This document shows positions 1 to 8,700 of a stretch of 64,000 bases of DNA, one piece after another; position 1 is the stretch's first letter; every line of letters starts with the position of its first letter. The DNA is taken from positions 62,001 through 126,000 of the forward strand of contig NZ_JYJG01000004.1 in the NCBI RefSeq assembly GCF_000955955.1. Direction: 5' to 3'. This stretch comes from Lentzea aerocolonigenes. Lineage in GTDB: Bacteria > Actinomycetota > Actinomycetes > Mycobacteriales > Pseudonocardiaceae. Below the pieces are notes generated by a model. That model was not told the origin of the DNA. It worked only from the letters and a program-made list of their open reading frames with translations, and did no database searches. The translations under genes were made by a program, and so were the position numbers.

Positions 1-297
1 GAGGGCCCGACCTCGACCGTGATCCTGGTGCGGGGCAAGACGCTGGTCACGCCGCCGTCGAAGCTCGGCATCCTGCCCGGCACCACGCAGTACGCGTTGT
101 TCCGCGCCGCCGAGCGCGCCGGCTGGACCGTGCTCGTGGAGCCGATCCAGGCCGGCGAGCTCTACGACGCCGAGGGCGTGTTCCTCGCGTCCAGCGTTCG
201 CAAGATCACGCGCGTGACCACGCTGGACGGCAAGCAGCTGCCCGACTCCTCAGCCCTGCTCACTGAGCTGCAGGGCCTTTACGAGTCCGAGTACTAA
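1..297 (+). CDS. Class IV (branched-chain/aminodeoxychorismate lyase-type) aminotransferase, C-terminal part
   Basis: The reading frame is open from base 1 and stops at 295-297, so only the last 98 codons are present and the start lies outside the window. The residues match the end of PLP fold-type IV enzymes: a strand ending ILPGTTQ, then an amphipathic helix (RAAERAGW), then the segment AEGVFLASSVRKITRV, which resembles the substrate-loop region of these enzymes. Such proteins are branched-chain aminotransferases, D-amino-acid transaminases or 4-amino-4-deoxychorismate lyase (PabC); the fragment does not tell which. Its place next to the nitrobindin/SseC/GlnR block fits the aminotransferase Rv0812 of M. 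tuberculosis. It converges on the chitinase gene and overlaps its stop by 4 bp. Confidence 0.75.
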   Translation, partial: EGPTSTVILVRGKTLVTPPSKLGILPGTTQYALFRAAERAGWTVLVEPIQAGELYDAEGVFLASSVRKITRVTTLDGKQLPDSSALLTELQGLYESEY

Positions 298-2828
298 CGG
301 AGTCCGGAGTCGACCGCGGTCAGCAACGGACCGCGGTCACCCGACATCTCCCAGAACATCGCACCGAGCAGGTTCTTCGACTTCAGCCACGCGGTCTTCT
401 TCTGGATCGACCACGTGTCGTCGAAGGTCCACCACTGGTTGCCGGTGTAGCAGGACGTCGCCACGGCCACCTCGTCGTGGTAGACGGTGCAGTTCGGCAC
501 GGACGCGACGAGGTTGGCGTACCCGCGCGTGCCAGCTTCCTCCGGGAACTGGCCAGGTGCCGCACCACCTGCGGCCTGCCACTCGCCGTTCTTGCCGCCG
601 TTGACCACGTTCTGCCAGCCGCGGCCGTAGAACGCGAGCCCGAGCGTGATCTTGCGCGACGGCACCCCGGCGTCGAGGTAGGCCTGCACCGTGCTCGCCA
701 CGTCGAAGTGGAACGAGTACGGGTCGTCCGGGTCGGGGTAGAGGTTGCCCTGGTGCCCGGTCCGGTTCGGCTCCCACGAGTTGTCGCTGCCGGAGCCGTG
801 GAAGTCGTAGCCCTGGACGTTGAAGATGTCCATCGACTGCGCGACCCGCCCGAGCTCCCAGCCCGTCGCGATCTTGCCGGGGTCGGCCGGGGTGAACGCG
901 GTCAGCTGGTAGCGCTTGCCGGTCGTGGCGCCGTACGCGTCGATCTGCCGGCGGAACTCCTCGATCAGCAGCGAGTTGTTGACCTTGTCCTGCGGGCCGA
1001 AGTGGTTGCCCGCGTGGCCTTCCGCGCCCGGCCACTCCCAGTCGAGGTCGAAGCCGTCGAAGATGCCGGCCGCGGTGCCGGGGCCGCCGGCGCCGTTGTA
1101 GGTCGGCAGGTTGCCCTTGAGATAGATGTCGATGCACGACGACACGAACTTCTTGCGCGAGGCGTCCGTCGCCGCGACGTCGGAGAAGTACTTCGAGTAC
1201 GTCCAGCCGCCGAGCGAGATCAGCACCTTGAGGTTCGGGAACCTGGCCTTGAGCTTGCGGAGTTGGTTGTAGTTGCCGCGCAACGGTTCCCAGCCGCTGT
1301 CCGCCACGCCGTCGACGGACTGCGCCGCGCTCATCGGCCTGCTGTAGTCGGCTTCCGCGTCACCCGCGCCGTCGCCCTGGTTCGGGTCCTGCGGGTTGGC
1401 GCTCGTGCCCTTCGTGACGCCGTGCAGACATGTCAGGTTGACCGGGTCGATGTTGCCGAACGCGTAGTTGACGTGCGTCAGCTTCGCGGCGTCCATGTCC
1501 TTCACGAAGTACTGGCGCCCGTAGATGCCCCACTGCACGAAGTAACCGACACGGGCGTACCCACCGACGATGTCACTCGTGGTCTCGGTGAGCGCGTTGC
1601 TCGGCCCGGACACGTTGTCGTAGGTGTCGCGAGCGCGCACTGTGAAGGTGTAGCTCGTCGACGGCGCGAGGCCGCTGACCACCGCCGTCGTCCCGGAGAC
1701 CGTCATCTTCACGGTTGAGCCCTGGTAGACGTCGTAGTTCGCGACACCGCTGTTGTCCGTGGAAGCGTTCCACGCCAACGTGATGCTGCCCGCGTCCTTG
1801 GCGGTCGAACGCAAGTTGCCCGGCACGCTCGGCGGAGTTGTGTCAGTGGCCGGGTTGTTGGTCGTGACGCTGACGGCCGCGCTCGGGGAGCTTTGAGTCC
1901 CCTTGGTGTCCTTGGCCCGCACCGTGAACGAGTACGCGGTGTTCGGGTTCAGGCCGGTGACGATCGCCGACGTCGTGGTGCTGCTCGTCGCGAGCGTGCT
2001 GCCGCTGTAGACGTCGTACCCCGCGACCGGCAGCGAACCCGCGGTGGAGGCGTTCCACTGCAACGTCACCGTGCGCGTGGTCTTGCTCGGTGAGGTCAGA
2101 CCCGTTGGGGCGCTTGGCGGAGTGTCCGGGGCGCCGCTGCAGTTCGCGTTGTTGACGCGGCAGGTCACCGGTTCCACGTTGGAGCTGATGGAGAACGTCG
2201 GGCTGTACGGCTCGGTGCTGCCACCCGCCGCGACGCTCTTGTTGTAGTACGCGGGAGTAAGCGTGACCTGGTTGCCGGATTGGGCAACCGTGCCGTTCTG
2301 GCCGTTGCTGACGGTCACGCCGTTGGGCAGCGTGAAGACGATCGACCAGTCGGCGATGGCCGCGGTGGTGTTGTTGCGCACGATGAACTTCGCGGTGCCG
2401 CCGGCGACCGAGTAGTCGGCGGTGACGCCACTCGCGGGCGGAGCTGGATCACCGTTGCCGTCGCACGGCATGTTGTTGATCGTGCAGGTGGTCGGGTCGG
2501 AGGCCGTGCTCAACGTGAACGTCGGGCTGTACGGCTCGGTGTTGCGCCCCGGCGGGAGGTTGTTGATGTAGAAGGCCGGAGTGAGGGTCACTCTCGTGCC
2601 GTTCTGGGTGGTCGTCGCGTTCTGGACGTTGCTGACCGTGACACCGGACGGCAGGTCGAACTTGATCGACCACCCGTTGAGCGCGGTCGTGGTCGCGTTG
2701 GCGACCACGAACTTGCCTGTCGTGCCGGCGCGGGAGAAAGTGGCGGTGATGCCCGTGGCGGCCTGTGCAGGGACCGCCAATGCGAGCACGGCGACCAAAA
2801 TCGCCAGGAGGGCAGGGATTCGGCGCAT
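294..2828 (-). CDS. Secreted multidomain GH18 chitinase
   Basis: 844 residues. A signal peptide (MRRIPALLAILVAVLALA, cleavage near PAQA-A) is followed by two tandem cellulose/chitin-binding-like beta domains (about 25-125 and 135-235, each ending in a Cys pair such as CTINNMPC and CRVNNANC), two fibronectin type III domains (about 240-325 and 335-420), and a GH18 TIM barrel from about 430 to the end. The GH18 signature DGFDLDWEW is present and E598 is the expected acid/base. The enzyme should hydrolyse chitin outside the cell. A GGAG ribosome site precedes the ATG. The promoter carries a DasR-like operator (separate entry), so N-acetylglucosamine control is likely. Only the GH18 assignment is firm; the binding-module family is inferred from fold-like repeats. 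Confidence 0.93.
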   Translation of the reverse strand: MRRIPALLAILVAVLALAVPAQAATGITATFSRAGTTGKFVVANATTTALNGWSIKFDLPSGVTVSNVQNATTTQNGTRVTLTPAFYINNLPPGRNTEPYSPTFTLSTASDPTTCTINNMPCDGNGDPAPPASGVTADYSVAGGTAKFIVRNNTTAAIADWSIVFTLPNGVTVSNGQNGTVAQSGNQVTLTPAYYNKSVAAGGSTEPYSPTFSISSNVEPVTCRVNNANCSGAPDTPPSAPTGLTSPSKTTRTVTLQWNASTAGSLPVAGYDVYSGSTLATSSTTTSAIVTGLNPNTAYSFTVRAKDTKGTQSSPSAAVSVTTNNPATDTTPPSVPGNLRSTAKDAGSITLAWNASTDNSGVANYDVYQGSTVKMTVSGTTAVVSGLAPSTSYTFTVRARDTYDNVSGPSNALTETTSDIVGGYARVGYFVQWGIYGRQYFVKDMDAAKLTHVNYAFGNIDPVNLTCLHGVTKGTSANPQDPNQGDGAGDAEADYSRPMSAAQSVDGVADSGWEPLRGNYNQLRKLKARFPNLKVLISLGGWTYSKYFSDVAATDASRKKFVSSCIDIYLKGNLPTYNGAGGPGTAAGIFDGFDLDWEWPGAEGHAGNHFGPQDKVNNSLLIEEFRRQIDAYGATTGKRYQLTAFTPADPGKIATGWELGRVAQSMDIFNVQGYDFHGSGSDNSWEPNRTGHQGNLYPDPDDPYSFHFDVASTVQAYLDAGVPSRKITLGLAFYGRGWQNVVNGGKNGEWQAAGGAAPGQFPEEAGTRGYANLVASVPNCTVYHDEVAVATSCYTGNQWWTFDDTWSIQKKTAWLKSKNLLGAMFWEMSGDRGPLLTAVDSGLR

Positions 2829-2871
2829 GCGGAGCTCCAGGTAGGTAGAGGTCCGCGGCGGCCTGGCTGTT

Positions 2872-2901
2872 ACGGTACTTTGGTCTGGACCACTAGGTCA
2901 A
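2872..2901 (-). promoter_or_regulatory. Chitinase promoter with DasR-like (dre) operator
   Basis: On the minus strand a -35-like TTGACC (2896-2901) and a -10-like TACCGT (2872-2877) are separated by 18 bp. The near-palindrome TGGTCTGGACCA (2881-2892) lies wholly inside that spacer. It differs at one base from the core TGGTCTAGACCA of DasR response elements and of classical Streptomyces chitinase promoters. The placement between the hexamers, about 50-65 bp upstream of the start codon, is what a repressor site needs. Promoter hexamers were judged by eye. Confidence 0.6.
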
Positions 2902-2912
2902 CGCTGTGGTCC

Positions 2913-3764
2913 TCAGTCGATCGGGCGGAACCTGACGCCCGTCCCCGGCCGCGCCTGACCGAGGAACCGCAGGTGATCGCGGTCGACGACACCGATCACC
3001 GGATAGCCGCCCGTCGTCGGGTGGTCGTTCAGGAAGACCACCGGCTGCCCGTCCGGCGGCACCTGAACGGCACCGGTGATCATCCCCTCACTGGGAATCT
3101 CGCCGTCACGACGATTCAGCTTCGTTCCGCTGAGCCGTGCGCCGACGCGGTTGCTGCGGTCGCTGACAAACCATTCCCCTTGCTGCAGCTGGGTTTCCGC
3201 GTCGTCGAACCAGTCGTCGCGCGGGCCGAGCCGGATCGGGATGACCAACGTTTGCAGCGCTCGGTGTGGTGGCACGACGTCCGCTCCGATTGGGACGTTC
3301 GGCGTACCGAGCGGCAGAACGTCGTTGTCCCGCAACGGGTCTGGACCGATTCCGGACAGCAGGTCGGTCGAACGGCTGCCGAGTTCCGCTGGGACGTCGA
3401 TGCCGCCGGAGAACGCCAGGTAGGTGCGCAGGCCGGTGTCCGGCGTGCCGACCTTGAGCGTTGAGGCCTTGGGCAGGTGCAACGGCTGGTGCGAGTCGGC
3501 GAGCTTGTCGTCGATCCAGAGCCTTGTGTGCGGGCCGGTCACCGCGATCGTGCAGGACGCGTCGGTCGTGAGCTCCGCGCCGCCCAGCAGGAGTTCCAGA
3601 CCTGCCGCTGCTTCGTCGTTGCCGACGAGCCGGTTGGCGAGCTTGAGCGAGTCCGGGTCCACTGCGCCGGACGGCGGGACGCCGAGGTGGGCGTTGCCGG
3701 GGCGGCCGAGGTCCTGGATCAACGCCTGCGGTCCGGTGCGGATGATCGTGATCTTGCGGTTCAT
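2913..3764 (-). CDS. pxpC: 5-oxoprolinase subunit C (PxpC, biotin-dependent carboxyltransferase-like family)
   Basis: 283 residues, the usual size of PxpC/KipA-family proteins. The start MNRKITIIRTGPQALIQDLG carries the family's conserved QDLGRPG segment, and GVPPSGAVDP follows. Later motifs include LLSGIGP and the C-terminal IGVVDRDHLRFLGQ. With PxpA and PxpB it forms the ATP-dependent prokaryotic 5-oxoprolinase that opens pyroglutamate to glutamate; pxpA is not in this window. The ATG overlaps the pxpB stop (ATGA at 3761-3764), so the genes are translationally coupled and the start is well fixed. Confidence 0.88.
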   Translation of the reverse strand: MNRKITIIRTGPQALIQDLGRPGNAHLGVPPSGAVDPDSLKLANRLVGNDEAAAGLELLLGGAELTTDASCTIAVTGPHTRLWIDDKLADSHQPLHLPKASTLKVGTPDTGLRTYLAFSGGIDVPAELGSRSTDLLSGIGPDPLRDNDVLPLGTPNVPIGADVVPPHRALQTLVIPIRLGPRDDWFDDAETQLQQGEWFVSDRSNRVGARLSGTKLNRRDGEIPSEGMITGAVQVPPDGQPVVFLNDHPTTGGYPVIGVVDRDHLRFLGQARPGTGVRFRPID

Positions 3765-4348
3765 GCCACCACGAACCTGACCTGGTCGCCGGGCTGCAGC
3801 AGCGCCGGGGTCTCGGCCTTCTGGTCGAACAGCACGATCTCGGTGCGGCCGATCAACCGCCAGCCGCCCGGCGTGGCTCTGGGGTAGGCGGCGGTGAACT
3901 CGCCCGCGATGCCGACACTGCCCGCCGGGACCTTCGTGCGCGGCGAGTCGAGCCGTGGCTGCTGGAGTGACGCGGGCAAGCCCGTCAGGTAGCCGAAGCC
4001 GGGTGCGAAACCGCAGAACGCGACCTCGTAGGTGGCGCCGGTGTGGAGCTTGACGACCTCTTCGGGACTGATGCCCGCAGTGTCGGCGACCAGGTCGAGG
4101 TCCGGTCCGTCGTAGATCACGGGGATGGTGACCTCGCGCGGGTGGTTCTCGGGCGCCTTGGTCAGGTCGACGGTGGCCAGCGCTTCCCTCACCTGCGGGA
4201 GAGCGCCCTTGACCAGCACCGTTCTGGCGGCTGGGACGAGCTCCTCGATGCCGTCGAGGCCTTCGAGGGCCGCGCGGACGGCCGCCACCTCGGTCAGTGA
4301 GTCGACCTCGACCAGGAGGGCGTCGGTTCCGCAGCGCCGGAGCAGCAT
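3761..4348 (-). CDS. pxpB: 5-oxoprolinase subunit B (PxpB/KipI family)
   Basis: 195 residues. The motif FCGFAPGFGYLTGLP is highly conserved in PxpB/KipI (allophanate hydrolase subunit 1 domain). It is followed by PAGSVGIAGEFTAAYP and GGWRLIGRTE, also typical. The protein is slightly short at the N-terminus compared with the roughly 210-220-residue enteric forms but keeps the core. It lies directly upstream of pxpC with a 4-bp overlap, the standard gene order for the prokaryotic 5-oxoprolinase complex. The upstream mycosin gene ends 9 bp before it on the same strand, so read-through transcription is possible. Confidence 0.88.
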   Translation of the reverse strand: MLLRRCGTDALLVEVDSLTEVAAVRAALEGLDGIEELVPAARTVLVKGALPQVREALATVDLTKAPENHPREVTIPVIYDGPDLDLVADTAGISPEEVVKLHTGATYEVAFCGFAPGFGYLTGLPASLQQPRLDSPRTKVPAGSVGIAGEFTAAYPRATPGGWRLIGRTEIVLFDQKAETPALLQPGDQVRFVVA

Positions 4349-4357
4349 GGACCCATG

Positions 4358-5320
4358 CTACGGGGAATCGTGGGATTGTTGAACAATCTGACGGGCGCGT
4401 CGTTGCCACATCGTGCAGCCCGCGACGAGCACGCCGAGTGCGACAGCGCAGGAGAGGACCAGGCAGCCCAGGTGCGAGGCGGGCTCACCGGCCAGCGCGG
4501 CACGCGGGTTGACGAGCCCGAACCCGAACCGGGGATCCCGTCCGGGCGCTCCGGCGTCCGTCGCCGTGCGAGCCAGCCGGTCGGTGACCTCGGTGGCGCT
4601 CAGCTCCGGAAACCGCGCCCGCACCAGCGCGACCGTGCCGGAGACGACCGCGGCCGCTTGGCTGGTACCCCGTCGCGGAACGTCCTGGCCCGCCGCGACG
4701 TCGACGCCTGGCGCCGCGAGGAAGATCTCCGGTCCCTCGACGCTGACGTCGGGACGGAACTCCCCGTGTTCGTCCACCGCGGAGACGGCAAGCACCCCGT
4801 CCCGATCGGCAGGGCTGGTCACTCGGGAGTCGACCGATGCGTTCCCCGCGGCGGCGACCACCACGACGTCGTGTTCACGCGCGTAGCGAAGACCCTCGTC
4901 GTACACACTCGAACCAGGAGTGCCGCCGAGCGACAGGTTCACCACCCCGGCACCCTCGTCGACGACCCACCGCAGCGCGGCGTTGACGTCGGCGGGACCG
5001 CCGTTCAGCCGGGCGGGAAGGACAGTCGCGTTCGGAGCCACCTCCAGCACCAGCCGGGCCATCGCGGTGCCGTGCCCGTGCGGGTCGGGAGCCTCCGCGC
5101 CGAGATCGGGAAAGTCCGCGCCGGGCAGAACGGCGTCGGAGAACCGCGCCACTCCGGTGTCCACCACCCCGACGACGACCCCGGCACCGGTGGAGAGCTC
5201 GTGAGCGCGGTCCAGCCCGAGCTGGTCACGCCACGACGGGGTGGCCGAGGCGAACCCCGGCCACCCCGCCAGCAGTGCCGTCAGCGCGAACGCCGCCAGC
5301 GTCCGCAGCTTCAGTGCCAA
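4358..5320 (-). CDS. mycP: Mycosin-type secreted subtilisin-like serine protease (type VII secretion-associated)
   Basis: S8 subtilase with a complete triad: D54 in VVDTG, H83 in HGHGT, S220 in GTSQAAA, and the oxyanion Asn in AAGNAS. A signal peptide (LRTLAAFALTALLAGW) and a C-terminal membrane span (LGCLVLSCAVALGVLVAGC) followed by a short basic tail give the mycosin (MycP) layout. No ATG or GTG fits the signal peptide: the likely start is TTG at 5320, or CTG at 5314 overlapping the stop of the upstream gene (CTGA). In mycobacteria mycosins stabilise and process type VII secretion systems, but no Ecc or Esx gene lies nearby. Here the gene ends an operon of secreted proteins, so a substrate-processing role is inferred. 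Confidence 0.82.
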   Translation of the reverse strand: MALKLRTLAAFALTALLAGWPGFASATPSWRDQLGLDRAHELSTGAGVVVGVVDTGVARFSDAVLPGADFPDLGAEAPDPHGHGTAMARLVLEVAPNATVLPARLNGGPADVNAALRWVVDEGAGVVNLSLGGTPGSSVYDEGLRYAREHDVVVVAAAGNASVDSRVTSPADRDGVLAVSAVDEHGEFRPDVSVEGPEIFLAAPGVDVAAGQDVPRRGTSQAAAVVSGTVALVRARFPELSATEVTDRLARTATDAGAPGRDPRFGFGLVNPRAALAGEPASHLGCLVLSCAVALGVLVAGCTMWQRRARQIVQQSHDSP

Positions 5321-5775
5321 CGCGACAACGCCATTTCGCCGTTGTCCATCGCGCCGGCGCGGAAGACCCAACCGGCCGCGCTGCTGGTGCGCTGAGCCGC
5401 CGACGTGATCGACGACTTGCCGCTGCCGTTGTAGAACGGACCGCACTGGATCCAGGTGCGCCCGCCGTCCCGAGACCAGTCGAGCCACACGCTCACGTTG
5501 CGCGACAGCGGCTCGAAGTGGCCCTCGAACAGTTGCGCCCAGCCGCGCCTGACCCCGTTCACGGTGCCGAAGTTCAGGTACAGCCAGTGCCCGCTCCTGG
5601 TCGGCACGTCCTCGACGTCGGTTCCGCTCAGGTTGTCCGGGATGTTGGCGAACCCGTTGGCCCCGTTCACGCAGTTGCCGGTGGTCGCGGACGCGGTGGA
5701 CGGCACCAGGAGCGTGATGCCCGTGAACATCAGCACCGCGGCCACGAGCGCTGTCGCTTTCCTTTGCCAGTTCAT
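5311..5775 (-). CDS. Small secreted protein of unknown function
   Basis: 154 residues beginning MNWQRKATALVAAVLMFTG, a clear Sec signal peptide ending near STASA. The mature part of about 120 residues has two cysteines (TGNCVNG and IQCGPF), many Trp and Gly residues, and a beta-rich look (HWLYLNFGTVNG, VSVWLDWSRDGGRTW). I do not recognise the family. The start is supported by an AGGGGGAA site just upstream. It lies 23 bp downstream of the SGNH-ended giant hydrolase and overlaps the mycosin, so it belongs to the same operon and could be a mycosin substrate or wall-associated partner; that is speculation. Confidence 0.7.
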   Translation of the reverse strand: MNWQRKATALVAAVLMFTGITLLVPSTASATTGNCVNGANGFANIPDNLSGTDVEDVPTRSGHWLYLNFGTVNGVRRGWAQLFEGHFEPLSRNVSVWLDWSRDGGRTWIQCGPFYNGSGKSSITSAAQRTSSAAGWVFRAGAMDNGEMALSRWH

Positions 5776-5798
5776 CGAAATTCCCCCTCGTTCGGTTG

Positions 5799-8700
5799 TC
5801 ACATGCCGATGGAGCGCAGCGTCTGTTCCAGCACGCCTGCGTAGTGGAGGGCGCCGAGTGCGTTCGGGTGCAACGACTGCTGACTCACCAGCCGTTTGAA
5901 CCGATTGGGATCCTCGCCAGGTGTCTTCGAGATGATCACTCTGTTGATCAGTTCGGGATTGCCGCCGCACGCACCCTTGCCCGTGAACGTGGGAATCGGA
6001 TCGGCGAATCTCACCTTGTAGAACTCACTGCGCAGGCCGTCCACCGTCGTGACATACCGGTCGCGCAGGTGAACCGCCATGTCCCGCAGCCAATGCCGGG
6101 TCTCGGTGGTGAACCCGGTGTTGCACGCGGTCGCTCCGTCCGGCTCGAGGAAGACCGGATAGCCCATCAGCACGATCGTCGCGTTGGGGGCGAGCTCGGC
6201 GATCTTGCGGATCACGGTGGCAACAGAGCCCATCACGCCGTCAATCCGCTTGGGCTCCGCTGCGGACAAGGGTTCGGTGTCGCCCGCGAGCGTGTTGTCC
6301 TGGCACCGCGTGGCCAAGACGCACTCCTCGAGCACAGGGGAGAATTTGGCGTCGTTTCCTCCGACCGAGAGTGTGACCAACGTGGTGTCGCGGTTCAGGA
6401 ACCCCGCCTCCATCTGGCCCTTCTCTCCCGCGAAGACCGACTGGTTCCCGTAGACGTCTCCGGTCCACGCCCCGGAGCAGGCCAGCAGGTGGTGGTCCAT
6501 GCTCGTGTCGTTCCAGTTGTCGGCGCGTTCGCCGATCGGTGTCTGGCTGTCCGCCAGCCTGGCGAGCCGCGACCACGAGTAGGTCGACCGGTGGCAGTTG
6601 TTCTGCATCCACGTGCCGCCGTGCACGTCGGTCTCGTGGTAGTAGACGCTGTTGTCCTCGGCGCCGGTGCCCTCACCCGAGGCGTACGAGTCGCCGAGCG
6701 AGACCACGATGTTCTTCGGCTTGCCGGGCAACGGGGCGAACGCCACCGCGTCGTACACCACGTCCTGGATGCCTTGCTGCTGCAGGGTCATCCTCTGGTC
6801 GGTGTAGTTGTTCAGCGACACCTCCGGCGTGCCGGAGAAGTTGAACACCCCGAGTGACACCCACTTGTTCTGCTCCGCGCCCTGCGGGATCGTCCGCTTC
6901 TGGTAATCCGCCTGTCCGACGCGAATCGTGTAGGTGGCCTGCTGCGTCTCGGCACCGTGGTCCGTGACGTGCACCAGCACCCGTGCCCACTGGTTCAGCG
7001 ACTGGTTGAGCTTCCACGTGCCGGTCACCCGTTGCGCGGCGTAGTCCGCGACGTTGTTGAACGCGTGGGCGAACCAGAAATGCCCTCCGAAGCCCGCACC
7101 GACCTGGTGGAAGTCGACCTTCGACGGGTAGGTCGTCTGGTTGCCGTTCTGGATGCGGGAACCGAAGTTGAAGCTCAGCGAACCCGAGTTGCTGAAACCC
7201 TTGAGGCCGCAGCCGGTGCCGACCTCCACTGGCACGTCGTCGATCACCAACGCGTTGGCTGGCAGTCCCTGGTCGGCAGCGCCAGGGCCGCGGCCGCACC
7301 GCGCCGGGTACGGCGTCGTGATCGTCGGTTCCGGCTCGTTGCCGGAGAACGACAGGCGCTCGACCCCGCAGTCCCGTGCGCAGTCCGCCCAGGTCGTCGT
7401 GTCGTGCCACCAGCACCTCAGGTCGTCGCGCTGGCACGCCGTCGGGCCACCCTGCGGGTACTGCGCCGGCACGTGCGGTTTGGTCTGGTCGCACTGGTTG
7501 CGGTCCGGCGCGCAGAAAGCGAAGAGGCCGGGCCGGGCGCCCTGGACGCCGTGGGGCCAGACTGCGGGCGGGAAGGCCCAGTCGTACTTCTTCGCGTTGT
7601 AGTCGTAGCGCTGCAACCTGTTCGCGGCCCAGCCGATCACGCGTTCCGGATAGGACCAGTGGTTCGGCGTCTTCGCGTCGTCCCGGCTGTCGGACAGGAA
7701 CACCCCGCGGTCGGCAGGGTAGTCGGGGTTGGCCATGTTGTTGGTCCAGCCCAGTCCGTACGCACCGCCCGCACCCGCCTCACCCGGCTGGTGGTAGCCC
7801 GAGTTGTAGGCCCACAGCGCGAACCACCAGTTCTCCAGGTACTTCGGGTCGCCCCCGTTGACCTTCACCCCGGCCGCCGCGAGCTCGTTCCACTTGCTCT
7901 CGAGGATCTGCATGCCGGCGGCGATGTTGGCCGCGTAGTCGACGGTGAGCGCGACCTGCTGCTGGTAGGTGTACTTGGTCATGCCCACGCGCATGCCGTC
8001 GGTCACCTGGGCCATGCCGTAACCGCAGTCGGCACCGGCGAAGTTGACGTAGCTGATGTCACCGTGGTTTCCATAGAAGCCGCCCTGGTGGAAGTTGCCG
8101 CTCTCCCCGTCGACCGCGTGGGGACTGGCCTGCCACATGTTCGACTCCTGCGCCAGGACACCGAGCATGATCTGCGCGGGAATCCGGCCGCCGCCGCTGA
8201 GACCGCGCAGCGGGAACAACCCCTGCGGGCTGTACGCGCCGATGGTGGTGCCATTCCAGCCGGCCGGGCGCCCGGTGGTCAGCTTGCCCTGGATCGCCAG
8301 GTCGACCGCCCACTCGCCCATCCGCGGACTGGGTTGCAACGTCTGGATCCGGGGATCGTTGCGCGGAATCGCACACGTCCGGTTCGGATCGGTCGTCTCG
8401 TTGGCCGGGTCGGCCGCCACGGTGACCGCGGACTGCTGTGGCGCCGACGCCGGTGTCGGCGCGGAGCCCTGCACCGGACCCGACGCGGACGGCGCGACGA
8501 CGAAGTCCAGCTTCGCGCCGGTCGCCACGGCGGTGGCGGTGATGCTGACCGGCTGCGGACCGTCGTCACCGGAGCGCGCGCCCGCACCTGCCGCGGCCTC
8601 GTTCTTGTTGCTGGCAGCGGTCACAACGAGCTGTGCCGCCGTCGACAACTCGGCGTCGGCGGCTGCGTCGACGGCACGCCAGCCCTGCGGCAACGGCTTG

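Noticed and set aside
477..1718. Long plus-strand ORF opposite the chitinase
   Set aside because: Antisense shadow caused by GC-rich third positions; Arg/Val/Ala-rich product without any motif, while the minus frame is a clear GH18 enzyme.
4358..5320. Evidence for an ESX/type VII secretion locus
   Set aside because: Only a mycosin is present; no EccB/C/D/E, EsxA/B-like WXG100 or PE/PPE gene is found in the window.
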